From Myotis daubentonii (lineage: Eukaryota; Chordata; Mammalia; Chiroptera; Vespertilionidae), in NCBI RefSeq assembly GCF_963259705.1, contig NC_081844.1, positions 49,585,501-49,649,500 of the forward strand: 64,000 nt of DNA, in the 5' to 3' direction. Position numbers and translations under genes: made by a program. Below are positions 47,945 to 59,141 of this stretch, in pieces; the first letter of the stretch is position 1, and each line of letters opens with the position of its first letter. Under the pieces are notes generated by a model. The model was not told the DNA's origin. It was given only the letters and a program-made list of their open reading frames with translations, and searched no databases.

Positions 47945-49869
47945 AGACTCAGCTCATGGGCTGGGACCAAGATGGCGGCATAGGTTAACGCCGGAGTTTG
48001 CTGCTTTGAACAACTACTTCAAAAGTGAAACCAAAAAACGGAAGGGACATCACCCAGAACCACAGGAACACTGGCTGAGTGGAAGTCCTACAACTAGGAG
48101 GAAAGAGAAATGCACACGGACACTCAGAGGAGGCGCAGTGCTGAAGTCAAATTCTGAGGTGCTGAGTGCGCGGAGCGGGCTGGCGGCGGAGGGCGTGGTT
48201 GGCGGTTTCAATCGGGAGGGAGTCGCAGACTCTGAGCTCCAGATCCGGGCGAGTCTTTAGGGACCCAGACTCAAACGGGAGAAGCGGGACTGTCTGGCTT
48301 TGGTCAGAGCGAGTGCAGCTTTCTCTCCGAGCTTTGCAGCGGGTGCTGGGACTCAGAGAGGCAGAGCCCCTGGGGACAGGACTGAGAGCCTCCATAACTG
48401 CTCTCTCCAGCCCACCCTGTTGATCCCGATCAACCCACCCGCCCCGCCCAAGCCCTGCACAGGGGCATTTGCCGGATAGCCTCAGGCAAAGGCTAGATTA
48501 GCACCTCCCTAGAGGACAGAAGTTCTCTCATTGCTGACACAGCTGATTCTCATAGCCACTTGGCCTGGAGGTCAAACCCTCCCTGGAATTAGCTACAACA
48601 ATCAAGATTTAACTATAAGACTGCGAACAAAGACCACTAGGGGGTGCACCAAGGAAGCATAACAAAATGCGGAGACAAAAAAAACAGGACAAAATTGTCA
48701 ATGGAAGATATAGAGTTCAGAACCACACTTTTAAGGTCTCTCAAGAACTGTTTAGAAGCTGCCGATAAACTTAATGAGATCTACACGAAAACTAATAAGA
48801 CCCTCGATCTTATATTGGGGAACCAACTAGAAATTAAGCATACACGGACTGAAATAATGAATATTATACAGACGCCCGACAGCAGACCAGAGGAGCGCAA
48901 GAATCAAGTCAATGATTTGAAATGCGAGGAAGCAAAAAACATCCAACCGGAAAAGCAAAATGAAGAAACAATCCAAAAATGCGAGGATAGTGTAAGGAGC
49001 CTCTGGGACAGCTTCAAGCGTACCAACATCAGAATTACAGGGGTGCCAGAAGAAGAGAGAGAGCAAGATATTGAAAACCTATTTGAAGAAATAATGACAG
49101 AAAACTTCCCCCACCTGGTGAAAGAAATGGACTTACAGGTCCAAGAAGCGCGGAGAACCCCAAACAAAAGGAATCCAAAGAGGACCACACCAAGACACAT
49201 CATCATTAAAATGCCAAGAGCAAAAGATAAAGAGAGAATCTTAAAAACAGCAAGAGAAAGAAACTCAGTTACCTACAAGGGAATACCCATACGACTGTCA
49301 GCTGATTTCTCAACAGAAACTTTGCAGGCCAGAAGGGAGTGGCAAGAAATATTCAAAGTGATGAATACCAAGAACCTACAACCAAGATTACTTTATCCAG
49401 CAAAGCTATCATTCAGAATTGAAGGTCAGATAAAGAGCTTCACAGATAAGGAAAAACTAAAGGAGTTCATCACCACCAAACCAGGATTATATGAAATGCT
49501 GAAAGGTATCCTTTAAGAAGAGGAAGAGGAAGAAAAAGGTAAAGATACAAATTATGAACAACAAATATGCATCTATCAACAAGTGAATCTAAGAATCAAG
49601 TGAATAAATAATCTGATGAACAGAATGAACTGTTGATTATAATAGAATCAGGGACATAGAAAGGGAATGGACTGACTATTCTTGGGGGGGAAAGGGGTAT
49701 GGGAGATGTGGGAAGAGACTGGACAAAAATCGTGCACCTATGGATGAGGACAGTGGGTGGGGAGTGAGGGCGGAGGGTGGGGCGGGAACTGGGAGGAGGG
49801 GAGTTATGGGGGGGAAAAAAGAGGAACAAATGTAATAATCTGAACAATAAAGATTTAATTAAAAAAAAA
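47945..49869 (+). mobile_element. Young half-LINE (HAL1-type) retrotransposon
   Basis: The order is an L1-like 5' UTR with GGGACCAAGATGGCGGC near the start (47963) and many undecayed CpGs, then one ORF of ORF1 type. A G-rich/purine-rich 3' UTR follows (GGGGAGTGAGGGCGGAGG), then AATAAA at 49846-49851 and a poly(A) run. There is no endonuclease/reverse transcriptase ORF between ORF1 and the 3' UTR. A 10-bp AAAAAGGTTA repeat flanks it (47935-47944, 49870-49879). HAL1s are known L1 derivatives that keep only ORF1 and borrow ORF2 protein. An L1 with a deleted ORF2 is the alternative. It is inserted in the antisense LTR. Confidence 0.85.
48701..49516 (+). CDS. LINE-1 type ORF1 protein (RNA-binding chaperone), N-terminus out of frame
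   Basis: ORF1p binds retrotransposon RNA as a trimer and acts as a nucleic-acid chaperone in the cytoplasmic RNP. The frame is open from 48644 to the stop at 49514-49516. Numbering codons from 48644, the parts are a heptad-rich coiled coil (about 30-115), an RRM with NIRITGVPEEE (128-138), and a C-terminal domain with PRHIIIKM (183-190), QARREW (228-233) and YPAKLSF (251-257). It is somewhat shorter than the human protein, mainly in the coiled coil. The frame upstream of 48701 opens with GTG, not a plausible start. A better start, ATG at 48667, lies just after the 5' UTR but one base out of frame. An A8 run at 48677-48684 separates it from the main frame, and the 48667 frame stops after 34 codons. 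Translation could begin at the in-frame ATG 48701, losing the short basic N-terminus. I infer a recently disabled or N-truncated copy. Confidence 0.85.
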   Translation: MEDIEFRTTLLRSLKNCLEAADKLNEIYTKTNKTLDLILGNQLEIKHTRTEIMNIIQTPDSRPEERKNQVNDLKCEEAKNIQPEKQNEETIQKCEDSVRSLWDSFKRTNIRITGVPEEEREQDIENLFEEIMTENFPHLVKEMDLQVQEARRTPNKRNPKRTTPRHIIIKMPRAKDKERILKTARERNSVTYKGIPIRLSADFSTETLQARREWQEIFKVMNTKNLQPRLLYPAKLSFRIEGQIKSFTDKEKLKEFITTKPGLYEMLKGIL

Positions 49870-50589
49870 AAAAAGGTTAGAGTGACCAAAGGAGTGAGCC
49901 ACAGTGGGGCTGCTTTGACTCTGCAAGAACATCACAGATGTCAGAAGCAGGACCCTTGGAGACAGGATCAGGGGTTAGCCCTGGATTAGCTGCTGCTGCC
50001 CACTGCTCCCCTGGTTGCAAGTCTCCTCAGAACCCTTAGAGCTTAGGAAAAAGAAGGAAAAGTACACACCTCAAGAAAGGTAGCGGGCGGTTGCAGGCAT
50101 GCTCAAGGGAGAGCGTGCTCTGGTGTCCTATGTCCTGAGGTTTTTATACGTTTTTTTGCAGGTGGGAATTTTAAAGGAAATCTCAATCAGAATATTCATC
50201 AAATTTTCAGGTGTGTCTTTTGATAAGCTGATGCAGAAAAATGAGCATATAATGGGGTTTTTGATCATTTTATGGTCAGCTTCATCTCTACCTTGGATTT
50301 GTCTGGCTCTAATTGTTTTTCTTATTTATTCTCTGACATCACTTCTTGGGTTTGTCTGGCACTAATGTCCCTAACCGGGTCTCTGTTTTCTACCTCTATG
50401 ACTAGAGTGATTTAAGCTACTTACTCTGTGGTTTGGGAGGAGAGATGTAAACCATTTACTCCTAAGTATCATTGATTAGGGAAGATGAGATATTGTAATG
50501 TATTATCTGGCATCTAAGGCCCATTTTTTTTAAAAAAAATTTGCTTCAGTTTCCCCATTCCACATGCTGGAAAATTTTCCTAACTTTTT

Positions 50590-50840
50590 CTATCCTGCCT
50601 CACAACCAGTATATACATTTTGTTTACCATTTACCAGTTAATGGACATGCGGGTATTTCTAGCTTTGGACTATCATTAATAATGCTGCTATGAATAGTTG
50701 TACACATGTGGTTATGTAGATATATATTTTCATTTCTCTTAAATAGATATCTAGGTGTGGGACTGTAGGGTGGTATGAGAAATTTATGTTTGATTTTAAA
50801 ACTTTAAGGTGTACAAAGAGCATCTAATGAACAGATATTT
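50590..50840 (-). mobile_element. Old L1M 3' region, antisense, right piece of a split element
   Basis: CATTTTGTTTACCATTTACC, AGTTAATGGACATGCGGG, AATAATGCTGCTATGAATAG and TCTCTTAAATAGATATCTAGG continue the antisense L1M order from where 46020-46375 stops. Confidence 0.75.
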
Positions 50841-51251
50841 CATATGCTAATTCTCCATGTTCATTATCTCATTTAATTCCCATGGAAACTCCATGCAGTA
50901 GACTGTTGACTAATAAAAGGTATCAGCCAAGTTCTTATTTTTATTCCAGCAAAAGAAGGAGAGATAACTAATTGAGAACTTCTTTACCCCTGGGATCACA
51001 CCAGACAGACAGAAAAGAGAAACTTAGCAGAATCCAACTTACTATAACAAGTCAAAACCAAATTGGAAAACTATGGACTATAGTTTTAGACTATAGATGA
51101 GAATGAGAGAGACTCCATTTTAAGGAGGAGAAATTGTATAGATGTTGGAAATAATGGAGAGACTGGGCTACGGGGAGGCATCTGAGGCAGAAAAGATCAG
51201 GCAACTTTCACAGGTATGGGCCAATAGGGATAGAGATTTTTATATAACACA
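50841..51251. other. Unassigned DNA with a MIR-like scrap
   Basis: CATTATCTCATTTAATTCCC ATGGAAAC at 50863-50890 resembles a reverse-complement MIR piece. Otherwise no feature is recognisable. Confidence 0.4.
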
Positions 51252-52096
51252 CTAGCGGCTCGGTGCACGAAATTTGTGCATGGGGGGAGGAGGTTCCCTC
51301 AGGCCAGCCTGCACCCTCTCCAATCAAGGACCCCTTGGGAGATGTCTGACTGCCTGTTTAGGCCCGATCCCTGTGGACATTCCTCTCACAATCTGGGGCT
51401 GCTGGCTTCTAACCGCTCACCTGCCTGCCTTCCTGATTGCCCCTAACTGTCTCTGCCTGCCTGCCTGATCTCCCCTAACCTCTCTGCCTGCCTGCCTGAT
51501 CGCCCCTAACTGCCTCTGCCTGCCTGCCTGATCTCCCCTAACCTCTCTGCCTGCCTGCCTGATCGCCCCTAACTGCCTCTGCCTGCCTGCCTGATCTCCC
51601 CTAACCTCTCTGCCTGCCTGCCTGATCGCCCCTAACTGCCTCTGCCTGCCTGCCTGATCTCCCCTAACCTCTCTGCCTGCCTGCCTGATCGCCCCTAACT
51701 GCCTCTGCCTGCCTGCCTGATCTCCCCTAATCTCTCTGCCTGCCTGCCTGATCGCCCCTAACTGCCTCTGCCTGCATGCCTGATTGCCCATAACTGCCCT
51801 CCCCTGCCGGTCTGGTTGCCCCCAACTGCCCTCCCCCGCCAGCCTGATCTCGCCCCCAATGGACCTCCTATGCCACCCTGTTTGCTCCCAACTGCCCTCC
51901 TCTGCCGGCCTGATCTCGCCCCCAACTGCCCTCCCCTGTCAGCCTGATTGCCCCTAACCCCCTGCCAGCCCGATCGCCCCTAACTTCCTCTGCCTCGGCT
52001 CCCATCACCATGGCTTTGTCCGGAAGGAAGTCAGACGTCAGGAAGATGGCCGGTTGACCCAGTCTAATTAGCATATTACCCTTTTATTAGTATAGA
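51252..52096 (-). mobile_element. Non-autonomous Helitron with minisatellite, 845 bp
   Basis: It starts CTAGCGGCTCGGTGCACGAA with the hairpin and ends GTCTAATTAGCATATTACCC...TTAGTATAGA, flanked by A51251 and T52097. The interior carries a 63-bp tandem array, then a few 36-bp-type units. Its 5'-end part is shared with the copy at 40680. Confidence 0.93.
51435..51790. repeat. 63-bp minisatellite, about 5.5 copies
   Basis: Successive GAT(C/T)GCCCCTAACTG starts are at 51435, 51498, 51561, 51624, 51687 and 51750, an exact 63-bp period. Each unit is itself two similar half-units of about 31 bp (one with GATCGCCCC, one with GATCTCCCC). Copies are nearly identical. Because 63 is divisible by 3, a spurious 124-codon ORF is open on the minus strand. 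Confidence 0.95.
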
Positions 52097-52495
52097 TTAA
52101 TGAGAAGGCAGAAAAGTCAGCACTGACACAAGCAAAATGAACGTTTTCTATTCTCTTTTAAAGACCCAGAGTCCAGAAGTTTATACTTGCTTCATTTTCC
52201 AGTGACTTCTCATGAATAACTAGCTGCTGATTAAAAAGTACTAGAAGCTTCTCATTACATTTGTCTAAACTTCCTGGAAACCAATAGAAAAATTAATATT
52301 TTTAAAGGTAACTTGACTGTGTACTGCCTGTACCTTACTCACAATACCTTTTGTTCTAATATCTTATATCTGTACTCTTACTATGTAAAATAATCAATCA
52401 TATCATATCATGGCCTTTTATTCTGAAGTTCTAAGATTTCCAGTTTCTTGCATAACCCACCTACCATTTCAGCATCCTGATTTCTTATCTACATA
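52097..52495. other. Unassigned spacer between Helitrons
   Basis: No recognisable feature. Confidence 0.5.
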
Positions 52496-52970
52496 CTATT
52501 GCCCCAGTGCACGGATTCATGCACATTGAAAGGAAATTAATTAGAAGGTGGCCAGTGGGGTGGGACTGGGCGAGAGCAGCCAGACACATCCTGGAGCCAA
52601 ACTCCCATGGTCCCTCACCTGCCAGCTGCATCTGGGGTAGTGACATGGCTCGAAGGTCATTTGTGGAGTGAGTGGGGGGTCTCTGGCAGGTGGGGTCCCT
52701 CGGCCTTGCCTGCAGGGATTGGGCCAAAACTGGCTCTCTGACATCCCCCGAGGGGTCTCGGATTGTAAGAGGGTGGTTCTTGAGTGACGCACCCCAGAAT
52801 CAGGCTTCCTCCTCTCTGGTTCCAGGTTTGTCACCTGAGAACCACCACTGCCAAGTCACCGCAGCTCCGCAGCTTCTGTGTTGAGCGTCTGCCCCCTCGT
52901 GGTCAGTGTGTGTCATACCTACTGGCCGGTGAGACAGTCAGACGGTTTCTTAGCCTTTTATATATATAGA
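52496..52970 (-). mobile_element. Diverged non-autonomous Helitron, 475 bp
   Basis: The 3' hairpin (GTGCACGGATTCATGCAC) lies at 52508-52525 and the outer CTAG is degraded to CTAT. The 5' end is TCTATATATATAAAAGGC on the minus strand. It shares the GCCCCCTCGTGGTCAGTG block and the GGCTCTCTGACATCCCCCGA block with the copy at 40244. Confidence 0.85.
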
Positions 52971-55900
52971 TACTATCTTCAAGCTAAAAAGTATCAGTAG
53001 GAGAGATTAACAAATAAGAAATTAAGTTTATACATTTAAACCACAAACTCACGGTAATTCAGGTTTCTATATTACTATCAAAGTATTTAATTCACAAATT
53101 CAGGGTGCTAAGTAGGTTGATTAAAATTACAATTTGCATGTTGATATAGATTTTCTTCCTTATAGAAATCATCAACAAAATGTACTTAGTTTAAAAATTC
53201 CAAAACTTTGACCTTAAAACTTATAACTGAAGAAAATAAATCACACAAAAGCAAAACTTGGCTAAGACTCAAAATATGTCCATGTAGCAAGTAGTATGAA
53301 AGCATTTCCCTATTGATTCCTATTTTATCAGATGGAGTACACTGGGAGATTAATTTGGAAATAAGAATAGTCCAATATAATGTAATAGAAACTGAAACAG
53401 AAATGAAGTGTTTTTATCTAAAAACAAAATCATGGCCTATCTGTGGATCTTAACTATCCATCTTCTCTGTACCATTTGTGATATTGAGGATCATGGGTTT
53501 TCAAAGAGAAGGGTGTAGTGTTTTTCAGAGAGGAATAGCTAAAAAGAAGTCTATGGTAATTAACTCTATATATTAAATACCATAAATGCTTACAGTGATT
53601 TGGAAGCTTTAATAAACACTAGCTAAGCTTAAGTAACATTTTCTTAGCTCAATGTAATAAGCCCCTCATTTTATGTATCTAGGGAATTTTTATGACTACT
53701 CTCTTCAATGCCTATGACTTTACCTATACCATAATCATTCCATATCTGAGAAAGTACACAAAACAGAAGAAACTAACAAAATGTTTATCAGGGCAATTCA
53801 AACCTATCCGCCCTCCCCAGCTCCTTCAGAAACCTCAGGAATATATTCTTAAGGATCCAGTGATCTACTTTCTCTTATTTGCTTAATGTCTCCTAACCCG
53901 CAAATATTTTCAAATTGTCCTTACTCATCTCTCATTTACCATTTCTCTCTTTCTTAACCTATAATAATCACCACTTTAAAAAACCCTCAGTGTTAAAAAG
54001 AACAGGTATTGTCAAGATTTATACTAATGTTTTTGAGTGGCCTATCCACATACTAACTCATTTGGTTTTCATGAGATCTATGTATAGTTTATATCTAGGA
54101 GGAAAAACAAACAAGCACAAAACATTGAAGAGTAGAAAAAGGAAGGGATATTTTTCCAGATCATTAATTTAATAACTGAAACTAGACTTGAAACCACCAG
54201 TATTTTGATTTTTTATTCTTTCATGTATCCCCAATGCTTAGCACAGTGCCCAGTGTACAAGAAAAGCTTAAATACATAGTTTGGTAAGTGATTAAATAGA
54301 TGTATGATTGAGTAAATATTTTTGAAGTTGTTAGTTTTCCATGAAAAGATGCTGCAAGTCTTTGTATTACATACATTTCTAGAGATTCATAAATGGCTAA
54401 TTCATAGTGGCCAATTTGGTTAGTGGCATAATGGAACCCTAAATGAAGTCAGTAGAAACTCTCAAAAACAATTTCAAGTAAAATGATTTTGTCATTTTTA
54501 CCACCATTCAACTATTGACTATAATGACTGATACTTAATGCTGACATTCTCTAGCTTCAGTGTTCTCATGAAAAACTGTTCTTTCTGATGAAATATATGC
54601 TTATAACAATTCTGTTTTTTTATATCATTTAAACTAGTTGTAATTATAACTGTAATTTCAAGAAATATCATATAAGCCAATGGAGGGAGTAAAAAAACAA
54701 AAGAATACAATTATTTATTTAAAACTCTGTGAGTTTTATACTTCTGATTAGCTTTGTATTTATTTTATAAATAAAGATATACAAATAATAACTAAATTTA
54801 AATGGGAGACACAAATTATAAAATACTAGAAATACAGCTGTATTTCTATTGGCATTTTAGTCACCTGTTCCCTAAAACAGGAAACGTAGGCATGTGGTCA
54901 CTTCCTTTAAGGCTAAACTCCTTCCCAAATTCTCCCTATACTTTTATTCACTCATTATAGCCCTCAGGTAGTTTCATTTTATATTTTGAAGAGAGTTTAT
55001 AATTTTTTGTGGTTGTCTAAAATGATCATGTATAATCCTAGCATTTAAAATGTCATGATCATTTTGGACAACAATATAGTTAAAGTTTATATTAAGCAAC
55101 AAATGATCACTGATTTCTTCACAACCAATAAAGAATATTTACTTTAAAAGTAATATCCTTGCTTAATATTAGTGACCTAAGAAATGTTCACAATGACAAT
55201 ATAGTAGATATAGAATGCTCATCTTGGCATATTTCTATTAAATTCATGTGTAAACTTGTAAGTCTGACTCTTCTATGTTTATTATTCATTCAGAATTCCT
55301 ACATATTTTAGTCTAAATTTTATTTTCTTATAAGTTATTTATTAATAGTCATTAAAGTTAAATATATAGTTCATATTGAATTATATGTTTTATTGAAAGC
55401 AATTAAGCTGTTTGTTAGATGTGCATCTACTTTTGTTTTGAGAATCATAACTTGTTAAAATAATGTTTTAGTAGAATACATATCAAATGGTATAAAGAAA
55501 ATATTTTCATTTCAAGACTTTATTGTGAAAAAAACCTAATAATATAAAACTCTCTCACTTGCCTTATGTTACATTATTTTTAAGAGAAAGGCCTATAAGA
55601 TTTGTACTTGATACTGATTCTAAATAGTGTGCACATTTTCATAGCCTTTTATATTTTACTGTAGCTCCGAAATATATAACCTTTGACAAATACCAAGCTC
55701 AGTTCAACATCTCTGAGTGGTAATACTAAACTCTCTTTCTCTAACCTAATTCCTTAAACTGTATCATGATATCTTTCTGGACCTGCTTTTCTGCACCTGT
55801 TGGTAATTTCCATACATTCAAATGTCAGGTGGTTGGGTTTGTTAGCTGGGAGAGCTTTTCATCTTACCTTGGATAGCATTTTGCCCATTACTAGGTGTGC

Positions 55901-56529
55901 TTTTTTTTATGGGCAGGATAATGATATTCATGGGAAGCTGTGGGCCAGAGAACTAAGCTGAACTTGCAGCAAATCTGCATCACAATGCACTGCCCACTTT
56001 TTATTACAGAGAGAGAGAGAAGTAGAGCTGTAAGGACATTTTCTAAGGCCTTACTGTGTATTCCATGTAGAAAATTGGTTTGGGATCTGATTATTTAGAA
56101 AGATATCTCACAAGAATATTAATCAAGTAATAGGATGCACAATTTGTAACTTGCCCTTTTTATTCCTTACCAACTCTCAGCTTTTTTTGTTTCTTTTTAA
56201 ATTTTCTTTTCAATTTAAAAGTTACATGAAAGAAATAGACAGGTACAAAATGATAACTTTTACAGGGACATATGGTTCCATGCTGACATAAAAGGGATAA
56301 AATAGTGACTTTAGAAAGAGGCAATGTGAAAGAAAAGAGAAACCTTTTGATCATATTCTGACCTGGTACAAGCATAAGTGAATAATATGATAATTCTGTG
56401 TGTTATTTGGAGATCCACACACCAGTTTCAGAACCACTGTCATAAACAGTATGGATACCACGGTATATGGGTGGCTGTGAACGTGTACCAAACCAGCAAA
56501 TCTCAAGATTATTTTTCAGAAAAAACACT
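52971..56529. other. Long unassigned AT-rich stretch
   Basis: No recognised gene. At about 54210-54330, CCCCAATGCTTAGCACAGTG CCCAG and the following lines resemble the tail of an old MIR/LINE2-type repeat on the plus strand. The remainder shows nothing I can name. Confidence 0.45.
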
Positions 56530-56850
56530 TGTCAGTCAACATATATTTATTGATTTCCAGGCAATTAATTATAACCAGAAATTCAGTGGTGGAAAAACAA
56601 ATATGATCCCAGGACATATAAGGCTTACAGTCATGTGTAATAAGCAGAGAGTAATTAAATAATGCCAAATTTTAAATTATGCTAAGTCCTAAGAAGGAAA
56701 TGCACAGGGATCTAGGCTTAATGAAGGTTCCTTTGAGGAAGTAACATTTGAGGTAACACTGAGCTGTGAACTGAAGGTCAGGTAGGAATTAGCCAGGAGA
56801 AAGGGCAAAAGTAACCATCCCTGTAGAGGAAGTAGCAGTTTTATAAGGAC
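56530..56850 (+). repeat. Possible old LINE2-type remnant
   Basis: AACATATATTTATTGATTTCC, AAGGCTTACAGTCATG, and TTTGAGGAAGTAACATTTGA GGTAACACTGAGC follow a common ancient mammalian repeat I cannot name with certainty. Confidence 0.45.
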
Positions 56851-56922
56851 TTGAAGCGACACTAATCACAACTCATTTGAAAAACTGCTCAGATTGTTAT
56901 AACTAAAAATGAAGGGAGCGCA

Positions 56923-57192
56923 ACCTATATAGTAAAAGCCTAATAAGCAAATCAACCGAACGGCGGAAGGACCAATGGAATGACCTGTTGCTATGATACA
57001 CACTGACCACCAGGGGGCAGATGCTCAACACAGGAGTTGTCCCCAGCTCACAGGCCCAGGCCAGGCAAGGGGGGTGTCAGCAGGGCCCCTTCTCCCTTAT
57101 CTCCCCACCAGTAGCCCCACAGATTGGCCTTTATCACCAGGCCAGGTCTAGGGGCCCTACCCATGCACGAATTTTGTGCATCAGGCCTCTAG
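56923..57192 (+). mobile_element. Short non-autonomous Helitron, 270 bp
   Basis: The 5' end is CCTATATAGTAAAAGCCTAA with AAGCAAATCAACCGAACGG. The 3' hairpin ATGCACGAATTTTGTGCAT is at 57163-57181, followed by CAGGCCTCTAG, with T57193 next. It carries the strongest CTCF-like motif (57007-57020). Confidence 0.9.
57007..57020 (+). promoter_or_regulatory. CTCF-core-like motif inside a Helitron
   Basis: CCACCAGGGGGCAG matches the known CTCF core through its GGCAG end. Occupancy is not shown. Confidence 0.45.
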
Positions 57193-59082
57193 TGAAAAAT
57201 AAACTCAAATTGGACTTTGAAACCATATTAAGGTTTATAACTTTATCCAATGAGCCATGAGAGTTTTGAGGAGTTAAGAGCAATGCATTGCCATGTTTAC
57301 ATGTGCAGTTTTGATGTGATCTCTGTGGTATGAGTGTGGTGACCACATTGAATGAAACATAGATATGGAGACACTAATCAGTAGATTATTAGCTCTAGAA
57401 CGTGATCTGCCTTTCTGATACATTGGATTAGCATAGTGGAACTATAAGTGGAAAGAAGTTGTTTATCTGCGAGATATTTAGTAAATTAAATACAGTGGAC
57501 TTGATGACTGACTACATGTTCTTTAAGCAGACCATCACCAAGATGACCAGGTTGGTTAAGGACACTATCACTGAAATGGGAAACACTCTCTCAGTTTCCC
57601 TTATTCATGGGTAGTGTTTTGGCTACAGTGGATGCGAGGTAGTGTTGAAATATTCTAGAGATATAAGGTATGGCTATGCAGGTGTGGGACTCAAGAGGGA
57701 AATCTGGAGTGGAGATATAAATATGAGACTGATCAGAGTATAAGTGGTAACTAAAATCATGAATATGAATGGAATCTACTTGAACATCCTGTCTCAGATT
57801 TTAAAACAGGCCAGTCCTTGAAAGGAATTTAAAGAAAGAAACCGGTAAAGAGGAACACATGCTGTTAATATATAATAAATAATTTTATTTTCTTGACACT
57901 ATGTGTAGTAAGCTGAAGAAGCTGATACCAAGGATTTAAAACTCAATAACATTTCTTCCTCATAAAATATTGTAGTCTAGTGTAATATATAGTGTAATAA
58001 ATATTCATAAAGTATTTTTTCTGTTTTATTAGAAAATATTTGCATTCAAAATGTTGGATATATTAAAACACTTTTTGAGTTTTCAACATTGAATTTTGAG
58101 ATCTTTTTCAAAGAATAAGTATATACAACAAAAACACTGTATCTTCTTAGAGCTCTCTGTAACAAGTTTAAAAGGTGGCTTACAAATATTCTTAAAGGAG
58201 ATATAGGCATAAACTCTGCTGTTTAATCCAATTTTGCAAGCAATGACAAATTTCCAAAGGAAGTACAGCTACAGTACTGTCCAAAGAAACCCAAGGAGCA
58301 GCTAAGAGTGTAGGGAGCAGTGTGATTTCCATGAGGGGGCTAAGTTTCACAAGTAGTGATGCTGAAGCCGATACAAGCACATTGTATTGCACATTGCATT
58401 TTACCTGTGACCACCATACTGACAGAAATTATAGGTTGGTTTATCTACAGTCAGAACTCTCTATACTGCTAGGCCACTGTGTGGGTTTATATAACAATCC
58501 AAAATTAATGTTTTAAGTGAATGCAATTGCATTCAACTTCAAACAAGCTAGATGTGTCTCAAAAAGTAAGGTACAAACAGGGACATCTAATTATAGATAT
58601 GGGTTTCTGCCTGACCCCAGACTTGATAAAACTGGTTAGCGCTTTATCAACATATCAGAAATTCAATTTAAGCCTAAAATTGTTCTAACTTTGATGGACA
58701 GTGATAAAGTGTAAAGACATCTGTGGACTCAATCTTAATGATATTAAGTCTTATTTGAAAGCAGTTTTGTTTTGTTTTTTGTAACAGGATATCCACTTCC
58801 CTGGAATTTTTATTTAATGTATTACTAACAATGTGAAGGAAAAAATACTGAGAACCTACTACCTTCATTGTTTTTACCGACATCAGCAGTAATGGGATAG
58901 CATTAGCTGACCAATTTTAAGTTACAATAAAAACAAACTGGAAATTAAACTAGAATGTAACCATTTAAAAAGCCACACTATATAAACATAAAATCAATAG
59001 CCAAGTTTTTTTTCTAGGCATATGCACAACACTATTAAGAAGAGCAAACAAAAAGTGACATTCTTGAATTATAGTAGATATG
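57193..59082. other. Unassigned DNA
   Basis: No recognisable gene. ORFs at 58192-58392 (minus) and 58322-58516 (plus) have no domain features and overlap each other. Confidence 0.45.
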
Positions 59083-59138
59083 ATTTTTATCAGTTCAGCG
59101 TTTTCTGAACTGATAAAAATTTCACTGTATTCAGTGAA
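59083..59138. repeat. Two adjacent perfect palindromes
   Basis: ATTTTTATCAGTTCAG (59083-59098) is perfectly complementary to CTGAACTGATAAAAAT (59105-59120) around a 6-base loop. TTCACTG (59121-59127) pairs with CAGTGAA (59132-59138) around TATT. They abut each other and end three bases before the MITE. Confidence 0.95.
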
Positions 59139-59141
59139 ATA

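Larger units (their letters stand above)
47717..50575 (-). mobile_element. ERV LTR, antisense, interrupted by a HAL1
   Basis: Read on the minus strand, it starts TGTGGAATGGGGAAACTG at about 50575. It has a TATA box CGTATAAAAACCTCAGG (plus strand 50136-50152) and a CT-rich leader. After the HAL1 it continues with a TTTTAATAAGTG poly(A)-signal-like stretch and ends ...CCAGAGACA near 47717. LTR length without the HAL1 is about 0.93 kb. No target duplication was found, and the family is not recognised. Confidence 0.6.

Noticed and set aside
48644..48700. N-terminal extension of ORF1 starting at GTG
   Set aside because: GTG is not a credible eukaryotic start here. The likely ATG (48667) is in another frame.
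51417..51791. 124-codon minus-strand ORF with a repeated QLGAIRQAG-like motif
   Set aside because: It is the translation of a 63-bp minisatellite whose period is divisible by three. There is no promoter, splice context or domain.
58192..58516. Overlapping ORFs on opposite strands, possible processed pseudogene
   Set aside because: No poly(A), target duplication or recognisable protein similarity is visible.
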